Both the position numbers and the translations under genes were made by a program. The notes below the pieces were generated by a model, which did not search any database, was not told where the DNA came from, and saw nothing but the letters and a program-made list of their open reading frames with translations. Shown one piece after another: positions 31,534-42,200 of a DNA stretch of 64,000 nt. Positions within the stretch are counted from its first letter, which is position 1. Each line of letters begins with the position of its first letter. The stretch is from contig OX387607.1 in NCBI GenBank assembly GCA_947568835.1, positions 13,779,701 to 13,843,700 on the forward strand, read 5' to 3'. Source of the stretch: Protonemura montana (taxonomy: Eukaryota; Arthropoda; Insecta; Plecoptera; Nemouridae).

Positions 31534-34500
31534 ATGGCATCCAAACGCATCCAAAGAGATATTCGTGACTTGGATGTAGATTTAGCCCATTGCGAGTGCT
31601 TACTATCTAAGGCTCTAAAAAATAAAACCGAAAAGACTGCCATCTCCAAACAACCACGACCAAAGTCACTGGCGACCAAATGTCACCACGTTGTCCGAAG
31701 TGAGTGGGACCATTCTGGTCCTATCACAACAGGCCCGTACGCTGTTGATATTGTATCCTCGGGGAATAATATATCAAAGGGAATGACTCCGTCAAAGTCA
31801 AGAAATGGCGTTAATTACTTTGAAGAGATACTTGATGGTAAAAACTCGGTAGTTTCAGTGACAGTGAAGACTAAGGCAGGTAAAGACAGCAATCTCAAGC
31901 GAACAAGTTCAACGCAGTTAAGCTCAACGAAAAGAAAATCTCAGGAAAATAAATTGCAAATGAGAGACCCACCAAGAAAGATTGATAATATTGCTCGTCT
32001 CAATAACAAAGTAATTGAAAGTCCAACCAAATTGACTAGCCAACTAGATCAAATGCTTGATACTGCTGAAAAACCAAAGCATTTAACGTGGAGCAGGAGG
32101 TTTCAAGAGCAAAGTGGCAAGGTTGATATTAATAAAAAAGATGGTCGGCTAGAAAATGAGCCTAGAAGAACCATGCGAACAAGCTCCACTACTAGAGATC
32201 AACCTCAACTCAGTCGATACACATCCTCCTTTGCTGGTGGTTTCAACAAAACCGAAGAAAACAAACGTTGTTCTTCAGAGTTGTCGTCTATCTCTGGAAG
32301 CCAGAAATCTTACAACAAACATATAAGTGACATTGATGAGTTGCTTTATGTGAATCAGAATATGCGATTAGATCAGCAGTCGGCTACTTCTATGCGTCCA
32401 GTTGTTTCTAATATGACAAATGCAACAGTGGTCAGTTCTTTCAATTCGTCTGGAGGAGATGGAATCAAGGATTTCTCCATGATAAATCCAGTCAGACTTC
32501 TAAACTTCCTTTTTAAAGAACTGGACGGGAAGCTAGAGTCTAAACGTAAGTTGCTCTGGATGAGTATAAAGTACTTCTAACATTTCTTACATTCTAAACT
32601 ATTTATGAAAAAGGTCTACTAATTATCAAAATTGATGCAGAGAACAAATTATTATTTTTTTTAAGCATACATTCAGTTACTCACTTCTGTGCTATGTGTA
32701 ATTTTTGAGCCCTCACTATGCTCTGCTGCATGCCTTTTTTTGTTTCTAACTTTCTAACTTGCCTTTTATCTCGGTCTACATTTAGAGATGCTACAACCAG
32801 ATGCATCAACTCGCCAACTGCTCCGAGAAATCGAGCTTACTTTGCGTCGAATCTCCATTGAAGACGGCAGCCATACGATACCGAAATCGTCCCCAATTAT
32901 CATTCCAAATTCACCTCCTGTCCGTGATTCGGGCTCGCAGATCACAAACCTTCACCGCCACCTTGAGAAGACGTGCTCTCAAGCCGAGTCTGCGGTAATT
33001 CGGGTGGAACAAGCCTGCGAACAACTCAGAAAGGACAAGAAACGGCTCGAAGAGTGAGTCTCAATGAACTGAACAAAAACACTTTTTTTCTATCATATTT
33101 ATGATAAGATATGAATAATGTGCTTAGCAGCTGTGACTAGGCTATGTTTTCCTAGGTCTGGTTCCAGGTTGACCTACCCTGCTTGCTTGTAGTATGTCCT
33201 TTGTTAACCAGCGTAGTTGGTTTATAGATTGCTGATGATGGTCACATGGCTCAGATAAATTCATTTCAAATGAGTTTATTTGCTATTTACCTTTTGGACT
33301 ATATATTAGTCAATAAAATAAATCAAAAGTTTTGTCATATAAGAAATACATTAAGTGGAGTTTGAAGTAATAAATGGGATTTACTGAGAGCAGTGAAGAG
33401 ATGGTGGTAATCAGTGGTAGATAATTCGTTTGTTGGTAAAAGTTTCAGTTAGTGCCTTCGCTCAAGACTAAGGAGCAATGTGTAGACCACATTGGGTGAC
33501 CACCAAGTTTCAGTTCTTGATGTCATTACAATCCAAGTGCTTCTCCATATTACCTAATTTGTCTCAAACTAGAGCTAATGTCGATTATTTTTCAGTGACA
33601 TATCGGCCAAACAAAAGGAGCTCGAACTAGCTTCGCTCAACGAAAAGGACTACCTTCGTGCCGTGGGTTCGCTCAAGACTAGTCTAGAGACTATGACTAA
33701 GAAATGCGACGATTACGCCAAAACAATCGCAAGCCTCACAGCCCTTGGTACTGAACTTCGCGATGAGAACAAGGTTAGTTAGCTCATATTTTAGGGGGTA
33801 CGTCCCTTTTAGGCTGACTGGCTTCTGTCAGCAAACTTCCAAACAGTTCATTAATTATTATACTATCCAAATAGTAATTTACTAGTATTAATTATTGCTT
33901 TTTTTACTGGCACTTTCATCATACTTGTTTCAATGTGAATTTAAGCTGTTGTTGTTTGTAGACAATTCGTTGACCTAATTACCGCCTTCCTGTTCCGTCA
34001 GATTATCCCGGCGCTGCGAGCTGCTCAAAAAAAGCTCAACCAACGGCTAGAGGATTCCACCCGTGAAAACGAAGCGCTCGCTACAGAAGTCCACGTGTCT
34101 CGACTAGAACAGGAGAAGTTACTTGCTCTGGTGACAGAACGAGACAATGAGCTCGCTAGAGTTCGTAAAGAAGTCACGTGAGTTGTTCAATTCTCATTTG
34201 TTTTCAATATGAATAAATCCTTCTTGCTTCCAATGTGCGTGAGCAAACTAAATATTTTCGTTCAGGAAACTTTTCGTTCTAACTATAGCAAAACTGTCAG
34301 AAAAGTATCATACGAATGACAGGAATCAAAAAAGTTTTGCTTGGTTGTGTTGGTTTTGTCCACTTGCAGTGTTCGTGTTCATTTTTAATTCAACACAAAA
34401 TCACGACTGCCGCCTAGTTTTAGTTTGTGACAGATCACATTCACTTCCAACATATATTGCATTTAAGCAGATTATTTCTTATTTTTCTACACCAGCCTAG

Positions 34501-35882
34501 GAAGGGTGTGACTTTGCTCTGAAATATTCCACTCTACTCTGCTCTGATGTAACTAACCTCTTACACTGACAAACAAACAAAAATATGCATATCTGAGCTA
34601 AAATGTGAAATCATAACCAATTTAAATGTAAGACTCAAGAAAAGCTAAATTGGGAATTAAACATTCTGAGACTAGAATTGAGGACTAATCAGCATAAATC
34701 CAAATGCAATCCAATGAAGGCTTTAACAAATCTTTTCCTGATATGAGTCGCTCGCTTCCTCGTGTAGAGACATTCACAAGCTGGTGGCCGATCAGCTGGA
34801 GACATTCAAGACCTCGCCTCGACGGCAGGACGAGCGCATCGGAAAACTCGACCGAGAGATGGGTGCTCTCAACCGACACGGGTGGACTTCCACGTCTGAG
34901 TCTGAAACCTCTGTCGACGAAGACCAAAGATTGCCTGTCACCAGCTCGCCTACCTCCAGCTGCAACTCTTCAGTAATAAAAAAAGGTAGCTTTTATTATT
35001 AAATATTGAAGTGTTCTGGAGAGATGCTTAAGCTATCAAGATAAAGGTTTGTAAATTGGTTTGCCAAAAGTCTTGTGGTTAGTGTCAAAAGGCAGGGTAA
35101 TTGGTGTGAGAAGGTAACGCAAGAGAGAAAGAGTAACTCAGGAAACTTGAATAGATGCCATTGTGGGGTTACTTGGAGGCTCTAATGTTTTGGCACAATC
35201 ATTTTGAAAAAGGACTTTTTGTGTTGGCTGAAGAGATATGCAATTTTAACATTTCTTCTATGAGATAAGTTCATAACGTGTTGTTCACTTTCATTGTCTC
35301 ATTTCACCAATAAGCTAACAACGTTTCCAGCGGCTACGGAATGGTTGTCTTACCAGAAGTTCCTTTAACAAAGAGTCTAAGGTTGAGTCTGTAAGTGCGG
35401 TTAGCTATCTGGGATATACATTCGAATGCATCTTTTCCAGTTCTATGGTCATCTGCACAGAAGCTCGATAAACCTTGTCAACGTTCATTTCAGGTGTTTC
35501 CTCGTCGTGGCAAAAGATCAGCAACATCTCTAATTTTGACAAGAACGCAATCCAAAACTCGATCTTCCGCAAAGTGGGAGCGGCCGTCGAGACGGTGCTT
35601 GAAGGCACACAACTGGAAGCAACGCTGCGATCTAGTTCCATCCCATTAGACAGCGGCAAAGCCAACTTCCAAAGCCTCTATTTGTCTATGTCAGATTCGA
35701 CAGGCGTCAGCACGGGCCCTATGCCGGGATCGCCGACTCACAAGTCTAACCGGCAGCTCAAAGAAGACCTCGACGATCTCTTTGCCGAGATCAAGAAAAA
35801 GACCAACAGTCTGAAAATCAAGCTGGCAAGTCCACCGAGGGTGAACCAAGGCAAAGAAGCGGTAGCCGACGCGAGTTTTTAA
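31534..35882 (+). CDS. Coiled-coil protein, unrecognised
   Basis: The model joins 31534-32545, 32786-33053, 33596-33773, 34002-34177, 34768-34985 and 35494-35882. All introns are GT-AG, phases close, and the protein is 746 residues. I took the ATG at 31534 because the frame upstream opens only from a GTG. Residues 1-330 are basic, Ser/Thr/Lys-rich and probably disordered, starting with a short helix (RDIRDLDVDLAHCECLLSKA). Residues 350-570 are strongly heptad-like (EQACEQLRKDKKRLEE, LKTSLETMTKKCDDYAKTIA, LNQRLEDSTRENEALATE) and should form a coiled coil. The tail is Ser-rich, then has a short helix (LKEDLDDLFAEIKKKTNSLK). The layout fits a centrosome or cytoskeleton scaffold, but I cannot name the family. 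An ATTAAA poly(A) signal lies at about 35987. AMPK beta is tail to tail on the other strand. Confidence 0.75.
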
Positions 35883-36326
35883 GTTCTTTGGGAAAATGAG
35901 TAAGATCAGGGTTAAGCATCTTCATTTCTATTTGACTTTGGCTTGTCAGCCTATGTTTACCTTTATTTAAATGGCATTTATACAGACATTAAAAGTGTAA
36001 TGGACAGTGATACTGTTAACAAAAAATTTTAAATATAAAAATATGGCCATCATGACATCCAGAACTGAACAAAAGTTAAATACACGTGAAATTCAAATCG
36101 ATTGCTGTATAAATTTGTTGCAAGCCCATACTATCCCATTACTGCAATGTTATTCATCATGTTGACATAAACTGTTATCTAGAATTACCTATATTGTACA
36201 AATGATAAGCTTTTAGCATCATAACAAAACAAACAAGTATTTTACCTAAGCCTATGGCTTTAATTTATAACATCCTCTATCTCATACAATTCCCCAAACA
36301 ATCACAAAGCTGAAACCCAGCACGCT

Positions 36327-37121
36327 TTAAATCGGTTTGTAGAGAAGGGTTGTGACATACTTCTTGGAATATCTCTGCGTTGCGCTGAGAACCATCACCC
36401 CGTCTCTGATGGACTGTGCATACAAGTGATTCAACATCACATGGTTCGGGGCAGGCAGCAGAGTAGGTTCGCACGAAAGTGGCGTATCCTTGTTCAAGAT
36501 TACTTGAAGGAGATGTGGAGGCAGATTCGGAGGTCCCGAGTTCTTTTCCCACGGCTTGTTCTCTGGAATCTCTTGAGCGTAATCGTTTTGCAGGCTCGTA
36601 TTTAGGTGCTCACCGTCCATTGCCAAAGCTTCAAACACCTCAAAGTCGGATCTCTTCACAGTACACAAATTGTTCTTGGAGCCCACTTCGTTATTAACTA
36701 CTGCTACTCCAGGATCGTGACGCCATTTACCATCGACAAAGAACTTGTATTGATGTTCTCCTTCTGGCAAATCGAATATGGTGACAAAGTCTCCGTGACT
36801 TTTAACCATTGGCAATGTCTTCCAATTTGTGAAACTACCACTGATGAGGACATTCTTTCCGCCGCCTTCCCACTTGAAAACCGTCGGCAGTACCTTCTCC
36901 GCCTCTGCTATTTTGGTCCCTTCAGATATTGTGGTGGATCTTTGGCGAGGAGCACCAAATTCGTCTTGTGAATCGTCATCTTCGTTCGAAGACTGGAAAA
37001 TTAGCTTTGTTGCTGGTTTCTTGTCGAATACAAAGGCTTGTCCTAAACTATCTTTAGTAGGAGATGGTGGAGCTATGAATCCAGTCCCTGGTTTATGGGC
37101 TGGTGCAGTGGTGTTGCCCAT
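36327..37121 (-). CDS. PRKAB: AMP-activated protein kinase beta subunit
   Basis: This single 264-codon exon encodes the scaffold and glycogen-sensing subunit of the AMPK heterotrimer. It starts MGNTTA, the N-myristoylation site of the family. A Ser-rich linker runs to about residue 70. The CBM48 glycogen-binding domain (about 75-165) shows VFKWEGGGKNVLISGSF, the ligand Trp in NWK, a Ser at the LPMVKSHGDF autophosphorylation position, and YKFFVDGKWRHDP. The alpha/gamma-binding C-terminal domain follows (PPHLLQVILN, HVMLNHLYAQSIRDGVMVLS, ending YVTTLLYKPI). Length matches animal beta subunits (about 270). Vertebrate genes have several introns; this one has none. An ATTAAA signal lies at about 36262, downstream on this strand. 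It diverges from MRPL33. Confidence 0.95.
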   Translation of the reverse strand: MGNTTAPAHKPGTGFIAPPSPTKDSLGQAFVFDKKPATKLIFQSSNEDDDSQDEFGAPRQRSTTISEGTKIAEAEKVLPTVFKWEGGGKNVLISGSFTNWKTLPMVKSHGDFVTIFDLPEGEHQYKFFVDGKWRHDPGVAVVNNEVGSKNNLCTVKRSDFEVFEALAMDGEHLNTSLQNDYAQEIPENKPWEKNSGPPNLPPHLLQVILNKDTPLSCEPTLLPAPNHVMLNHLYAQSIRDGVMVLSATQRYSKKYVTTLLYKPI

Positions 37122-37259
37122 TGCGAAGACTCACAGTATATTTTAATAATAAATCGATGCTACGTATTATATACTACCCCGTGAGTAGTTTATTCTTTTT
37201 CTAAAGTAATTATTTCGCACAAAATCGAGCACTCATTTGACAGTCAGCCAATGTCACTG

Positions 37260-37400
37260 AGCTGCAGAGCGATAAGTTTAGTTCCCACGGCCACCAGGTT
37301 TGCAAGGCGGTGCACGTGCTGCTCCGTTCTTCAAGGGTGAACGATGATTGGTTAAGAGGCGCGGCCCTCGGATGCGCGTTTTATTTGAATAGGTTAAGCA
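37260..37400. promoter_or_regulatory. Possible shared promoter, AMPK beta and MRPL33 side
   Basis: Between the divergent genes a GC- and CpG-richer stretch contains GGTGCACGTGCTG (an E-box CACGTG), ATTGG (a CCAAT box in reverse) at about 37345 and a GAGGCGCGGCCC run. It lies 140-280 bp upstream of the AMPK beta start. No TATA box was placed with confidence. This is a position-and-composition inference. Confidence 0.4.
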
Positions 37401-37647
37401 CGTCTTATTGAAAAGGATGAGAACACATATTAAAATATCAATAAGAAAACCATTTGGAGTTTAAAAGATAAATGAGGTATAGGAATTTCTAGCTTACCAA
37501 ATATTTGAGACCATAAAATCCTGCAAGACCTTAAACCCCCAAGAATGTGTTCCTATGTGAAATTGTTTGTATTTTTTTTATTTGTATTTGTATTTGTATT
37601 TGTATTTATTGTTTCGAACATATCAATCAAAATATTTTTTTTCCAGA

Positions 37648-38044
37648 AATGTGGGATCCTGTCCAATTTTTTCAATGGATTTTCCATTTTCGAGATACTC
37701 CCAATAATGAACAGTATCAACTCAACGGTATCAGCAAGAAGACAAAAAAGAAAAACAACAAGAACCAGCAAACGGTGAAGTTACCGTTTGGTATTGGTGA
37801 ATGTTTTGACTATCTCTGGGCGACCATAGATTGTAATTTTGCTTGTAACTTAAATAATTTCCTTCCATCAACGATTGTGGTAAGCTTACCATTGTGGAAT
37901 CCACAATGTTGTGGGGGCTCACCTTTGCAAGCTATGCATGTGACAATTGAATTACATTGCATTCCCTATATCACACCCATGATAACATCTTATTTCAATT
38001 TTGAAAAAACTATTGCAAGATTCATACTGATTGAAATAAAATAA
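37648..38044 (+). other. Orphan open frame upstream of MRPL33
   Basis: After TTTTTTTTCCAG, a plausible splice acceptor, an open frame of 131 codons begins with AATGTGG. Its product starts MWDPVQFFQWIFHFRD and includes a Lys/Asn-rich stretch, then GIGECFDYLWATIDCNFACN. The frame passes a good donor (GTAAGC at 37879) and ends at an AATAAA-rich stretch near 38035. I do not recognise a domain. It could be an exon of a small gene, a 5' exon of MRPL33, or chance. The preceding 37565-37610 contains a TTTGTA microsatellite. Confidence 0.35.
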
Positions 38045-38078
38045 AATAAAAAACACTTTCCTTGCTTTAAATCTCAAT

Positions 38079-38106
38079 CCCCCCCCCCCCCCCCCCCCTC
38101 CCCCCC
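38079..38106 (+). repeat. Poly-C tract before a splice acceptor
   Basis: Twenty C residues, one T, then seven C lead directly into AG at 38107-38108. If the MRPL33 leader starts at 38109, this is its polypyrimidine tract, made almost only of C. The complementary G-run could form a quadruplex. Confidence 0.7.
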
Positions 38107-38150
38107 AGCCAAAATTCCTGAAGGAGAAAATACCACAACACACAACAGAG

Positions 38151-38760
38151 ATGTTTATCACTGGGGTGCTGTTAAGAAAAGGACCAAAAAGCAAGTATGT
38201 ATTTCTAAATCAGGGTAAACATGATACGCTTACCATACCAATATTCATAATTAAATATCTCCACATGTTTACCTTTTTGTTTCAGGAATGTAATGGTTTT
38301 AATGGAAAGTGTGGTTAGCGGTCACAAATTTATAAAAGTTCGAGAAAGGCTCGCTGATAAATTGGAGCTGGTTCGCTTTGATCCTTTCAGTAAGCAACTT
38401 TTACAAGTATTTAAGATCTAGATTTAGAAAAATATTCTCAAGAGAAACTCGGAAAAAACAGATGCAATAGCCATAAAATTAACCCGTGTTAACGACGCAT
38501 TAGTAGCTGCATTCTGATTGTATTCATAATTTCTAGAGTAGGATTACACCACAAGGTATATCCGTTTTGTCTACTGTTAGGGCTGTAGTTAAGCAACGAG
38601 TAAAATCAACACTCATTTTCATAACTTACACGGCAATGCCGGCTTGACAAGATTCATCCTTACGAACTCATGATTCTGTATTTTAACAATTTTTTTTTTC
38701 TTTCTTGCAGTTCAAATGGACAGTGTATATCGAGAAAGAAAGAAGATTCGAAGCATGTAG
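38151..38760 (+). CDS. MRPL33: Mitochondrial ribosomal protein bL33m
   Basis: Exons 38151-38194, 38286-38389 and 38711-38760 give 65 residues, the same length as human MRPL33. The product is a component of the large mitochondrial ribosomal subunit. Conserved landmarks are the basic start (MFITGVLLRKGPKSKNVMV), SGHKFIKVRERLADKLELVR, DPF, and the terminal ERKKIRSM, against KKKIRSL in the human protein as I recall it. Both introns are GT-AG (donors GTATGT and GTAAGC). bL33m normally lacks a long cleaved presequence, which agrees with the short N-terminus. AATAAA signals lie at about 38990. The P450 gene converges from the right; its own possible signal (ATTAAA, reverse strand) lies at about 39085, so the two 3' ends nearly meet. 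Confidence 0.95.
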
Positions 38761-39266
38761 TAGTATTTACCACTTCATGATATTTCTTTTTTTATGCAAA
38801 TGTTTTGGTGATGTTTAAGATTTTACCAACCTTTCAATATGTTACTGGGAGATAATTTTTCTGTCTGTCAACATGATTTGGATGCACCTATTGTTAGCTA
38901 CAGGTAGTTGAAATTTCTATCCAATCTCCAAAATAAGAGCTGTTGATATAATGGAACCTGTATCATAGAGACTATGATTAGTCAAGTAAATAAATAAAAT
39001 ACAAAAATGTGTACAGTACTGAAAATGTCCAGTCCACTCGTATTTCGTCAAGTACAACGACGTTTAGCTGTTTTGCTTTCATTTTTAATAATAAGCCATA
39101 ACTGATAAGGAGCCAGCTTTCTACATAATCACACCATTTAAATCTAATATCAACTTAACGTAATAAAGTTCTAACTGTACTGAAAAACTTACCCTGACCT
39201 CAACCTCAAAAATACGTGAAATCAACTGTGATGTCTAGCTGCGCAACATGTGATGTGGACAAACAT

Positions 39267-42200
39267 TCACGCATTTCGATCCACAAAACGAAACTTGAGA
39301 GGTCTATCTGGCATGGAGAGAAGTCGAGCCGGCGCCTTCACATCTCCGTAATGGTATTCGATACGGAAGTTACGAACCAGCTGAAAAACCAGCCAGAAAA
39401 ACGTTGTTCTTGGTGTTAGTTCTGAATTTTGCAGTATCAATTACCAATTTAAAAGCAATCCCTCTCACATTAGGTTACTTTTTAGCTTAATTGCTATTAA
39501 TGGAGGAAGTTCAGAAATAAAGGTCAGACAAGGTACCTTGGCTGTGAGCGTGTACAGCTGCAACTCGGCCAAACTTCGGCCAAGGCAGGACCGAGCTCCG
39601 TGGCCGAAAGGGATTGATGCAAACGGATGCACGTCTGCTTCCCCAACCATCCAACGCTCAGGTTTGAAACGGAGAGCGTCTTCAAAGTTTTCTTCACGCA
39701 GGCAAGCAACATGGCTCGTCATCAGCATCAACGTCTGTAGGCATTCAATACTTGGTTTTAACTTGAGACGTTTATAGCTAAGTGGAAGTAAGACACACTG
39801 TTTTCGTACTCAAAAAGATACAACTAGCAGAAGACTTCAGATTAAATTGATTTAAGAAGCTTATGAAAACCATTTTCAGGTTATCAAAGGCAATTACAGC
39901 AAATACCTACCCCTTTTGGAATTTTGTAGCTGTGGAGAGCAATGTCTTTTGGCAACACTCGAGTCATCACTGGTATCGGAGGATTCAATCTAATAAATAA
40001 TAAAACAAGAAACAAATATTTTAAATTAGTATCGTAAACACAAATACACTCAAAAATATGTGCCCAATCAAGAACTCAAACCCTAATCCCCACATTTTGT
40101 GGATATGCTCTAACCACATGACATTTTTGAGACGATTTTAGAGTATTTAATGAGAATGATAAATCTCCAAGGTATAAGACTACGAGACTGTGAATTATAA
40201 GCAACATCACAGACATGTTTGCAACCTCGACAACTAACCTCAAGCTCTCCTTGACGCATGCGCGCAGCAGTGGCATGTGCTGGAAAATTTCTGGCTCGAG
40301 TTCGGAACTCTTCAGCGGCATCATTGGGGAAATCTCCTCGAAGAGTTCTCGCTGGACTCTAGGGCTCTTGGCCAGGCGGTAAAGCAAGAAGCACATCGCA
40401 TGGCTGGTCTGGAACGCACAAGATAAGCAATTGCATTTGTCATTTAGCCCAAGAAATAATGTAGCAGGGTTATCTACATTTGCCTATTTGTGAGAAATGA
40501 AGAATTTGAAAACTTGGGAATGTTTGATCATGAGGAATTGATGGCTTCTGGAGTTAAATGATGCACTGTTTTGGCAACACGCTCTTTGGCACTGGTCTTA
40601 TGGCATTCAGTTAACGAGTTTACATTAATTGCAAATGTAAATAATACAATGGTGGTGTATAATAGTTTCATACATTCTTAACTTGAATATGGACTTCTGC
40701 TATGGGGAAATTCCCATTGTACAAAAAGGTTTTTCACCCTCCAAAAATGAGCGCTTAGATGCATGTTAGGAGCAAGTATTAACCCAACAGCCAATGTTTT
40801 CTATAAAGTCTCACGTAAGGAAACTGACGTCTCATGTATTTAAGAAACTGACAATTTTAACTTTACCTTGTATGTGTTTATTTGTACAATCAATAATGTT
40901 TTAAATCACGTGACACTTGAGAATGATCAAACAACGTGACTTACCAGAAACACTACCAATTTCAAAACTGAACAACTAAGGACAGAATTAAAAAAACAAG
41001 ACCCTATGTATGCGGGAGAAAAACTTTATAATGCACTCCCAAAAAGGGATCCAGATCATCACACACCTTAAAAAGTACCTGATTGAGGAATGTTTTTACT
41101 CAGTGAACAAGTTTTAAAAATTGCTCTAGTTATAGTTCTGTGTTCATATTTTTAATTTTTCAAACTGTCAATATCACTGTACAATGATCAAACGACAAAA
41201 TAAATTGTCTTATACTAAATGAGGATGATGATTAATCTAATCTAGCGTAGCCTAGAACAGAGGAGGGAAAACCTGGTGCAAGTACGTGGCATACTCTTGT
41301 TGAAGAGCACTTAGGGGACCACCGGCTCAACGTCTCTTCCAAAGGACAGTACAATGCGAACAACAGGATTCCTCCACAAATAGAAGCTGTCGAGAGGTTG
41401 ATAAGCGAGGCGAGTGAAGTTGCTGTACTAACTTTCCTCCACACACAACAGAACTGGTCATGTCTATGGTACACCCAACCAGTACCTAACCCAGCGCAGT
41501 GTTGCTTAACCTCGGTGATCTCGCAAGATCCGGTGTCTCCAACACGCTAAAACTGTTCGGTTTGAACTTCGGTTGGTTAGCCTTTTGTTGTGAAAAGAAG
41601 CAGATAATCATAATTATATTACTCGGTAATTTCCTGATTTTGTTCATAAATTCTTCTTCCTCATTGGATATGCATAATACCATAATGTTCCTTGCAACAC
41701 TAGTAAGTACTGGGCCACCAGGGTTCAATTTAACTCAAATTTCACTCCTGTAAGGCACTTTCCTTGCATCAGACAAGTCACAGAATCGTGATATCAATCT
41801 AACAGTACCAGTCTCTCAACGATTGAAACTTCTTATCTCACCGCATTGACTCCTATGAGCAGGGAGTCAAGCACCACGGTGAGAACGTCTTCGGGAAGCA
41901 TGTCTTCTGCCAGCAACAGCGCCTCGAGCAAAGAAGGATCCGGCGACGCCCGGTCCACTGCGCCGGCTTCTTTCTTCATGCGCAGCCGATTCTGAGTGAC
42001 GCGGATGTACTTAGCAGAGATCCTGGGAACCAGAGACATGTCACTGGAATCAGGATTTGTTGCATGGTGGATAGTTGGGGGTTTCTTACGCCAGTTTACC
42101 AGTTTGAGGGAAATTTGTTAGTCAGTACTGTACTTTGCCTATTTTATTCTATCAAGTAGAAGAGCTATCACACTACAGTCCACTCTACCACAATAAACCA

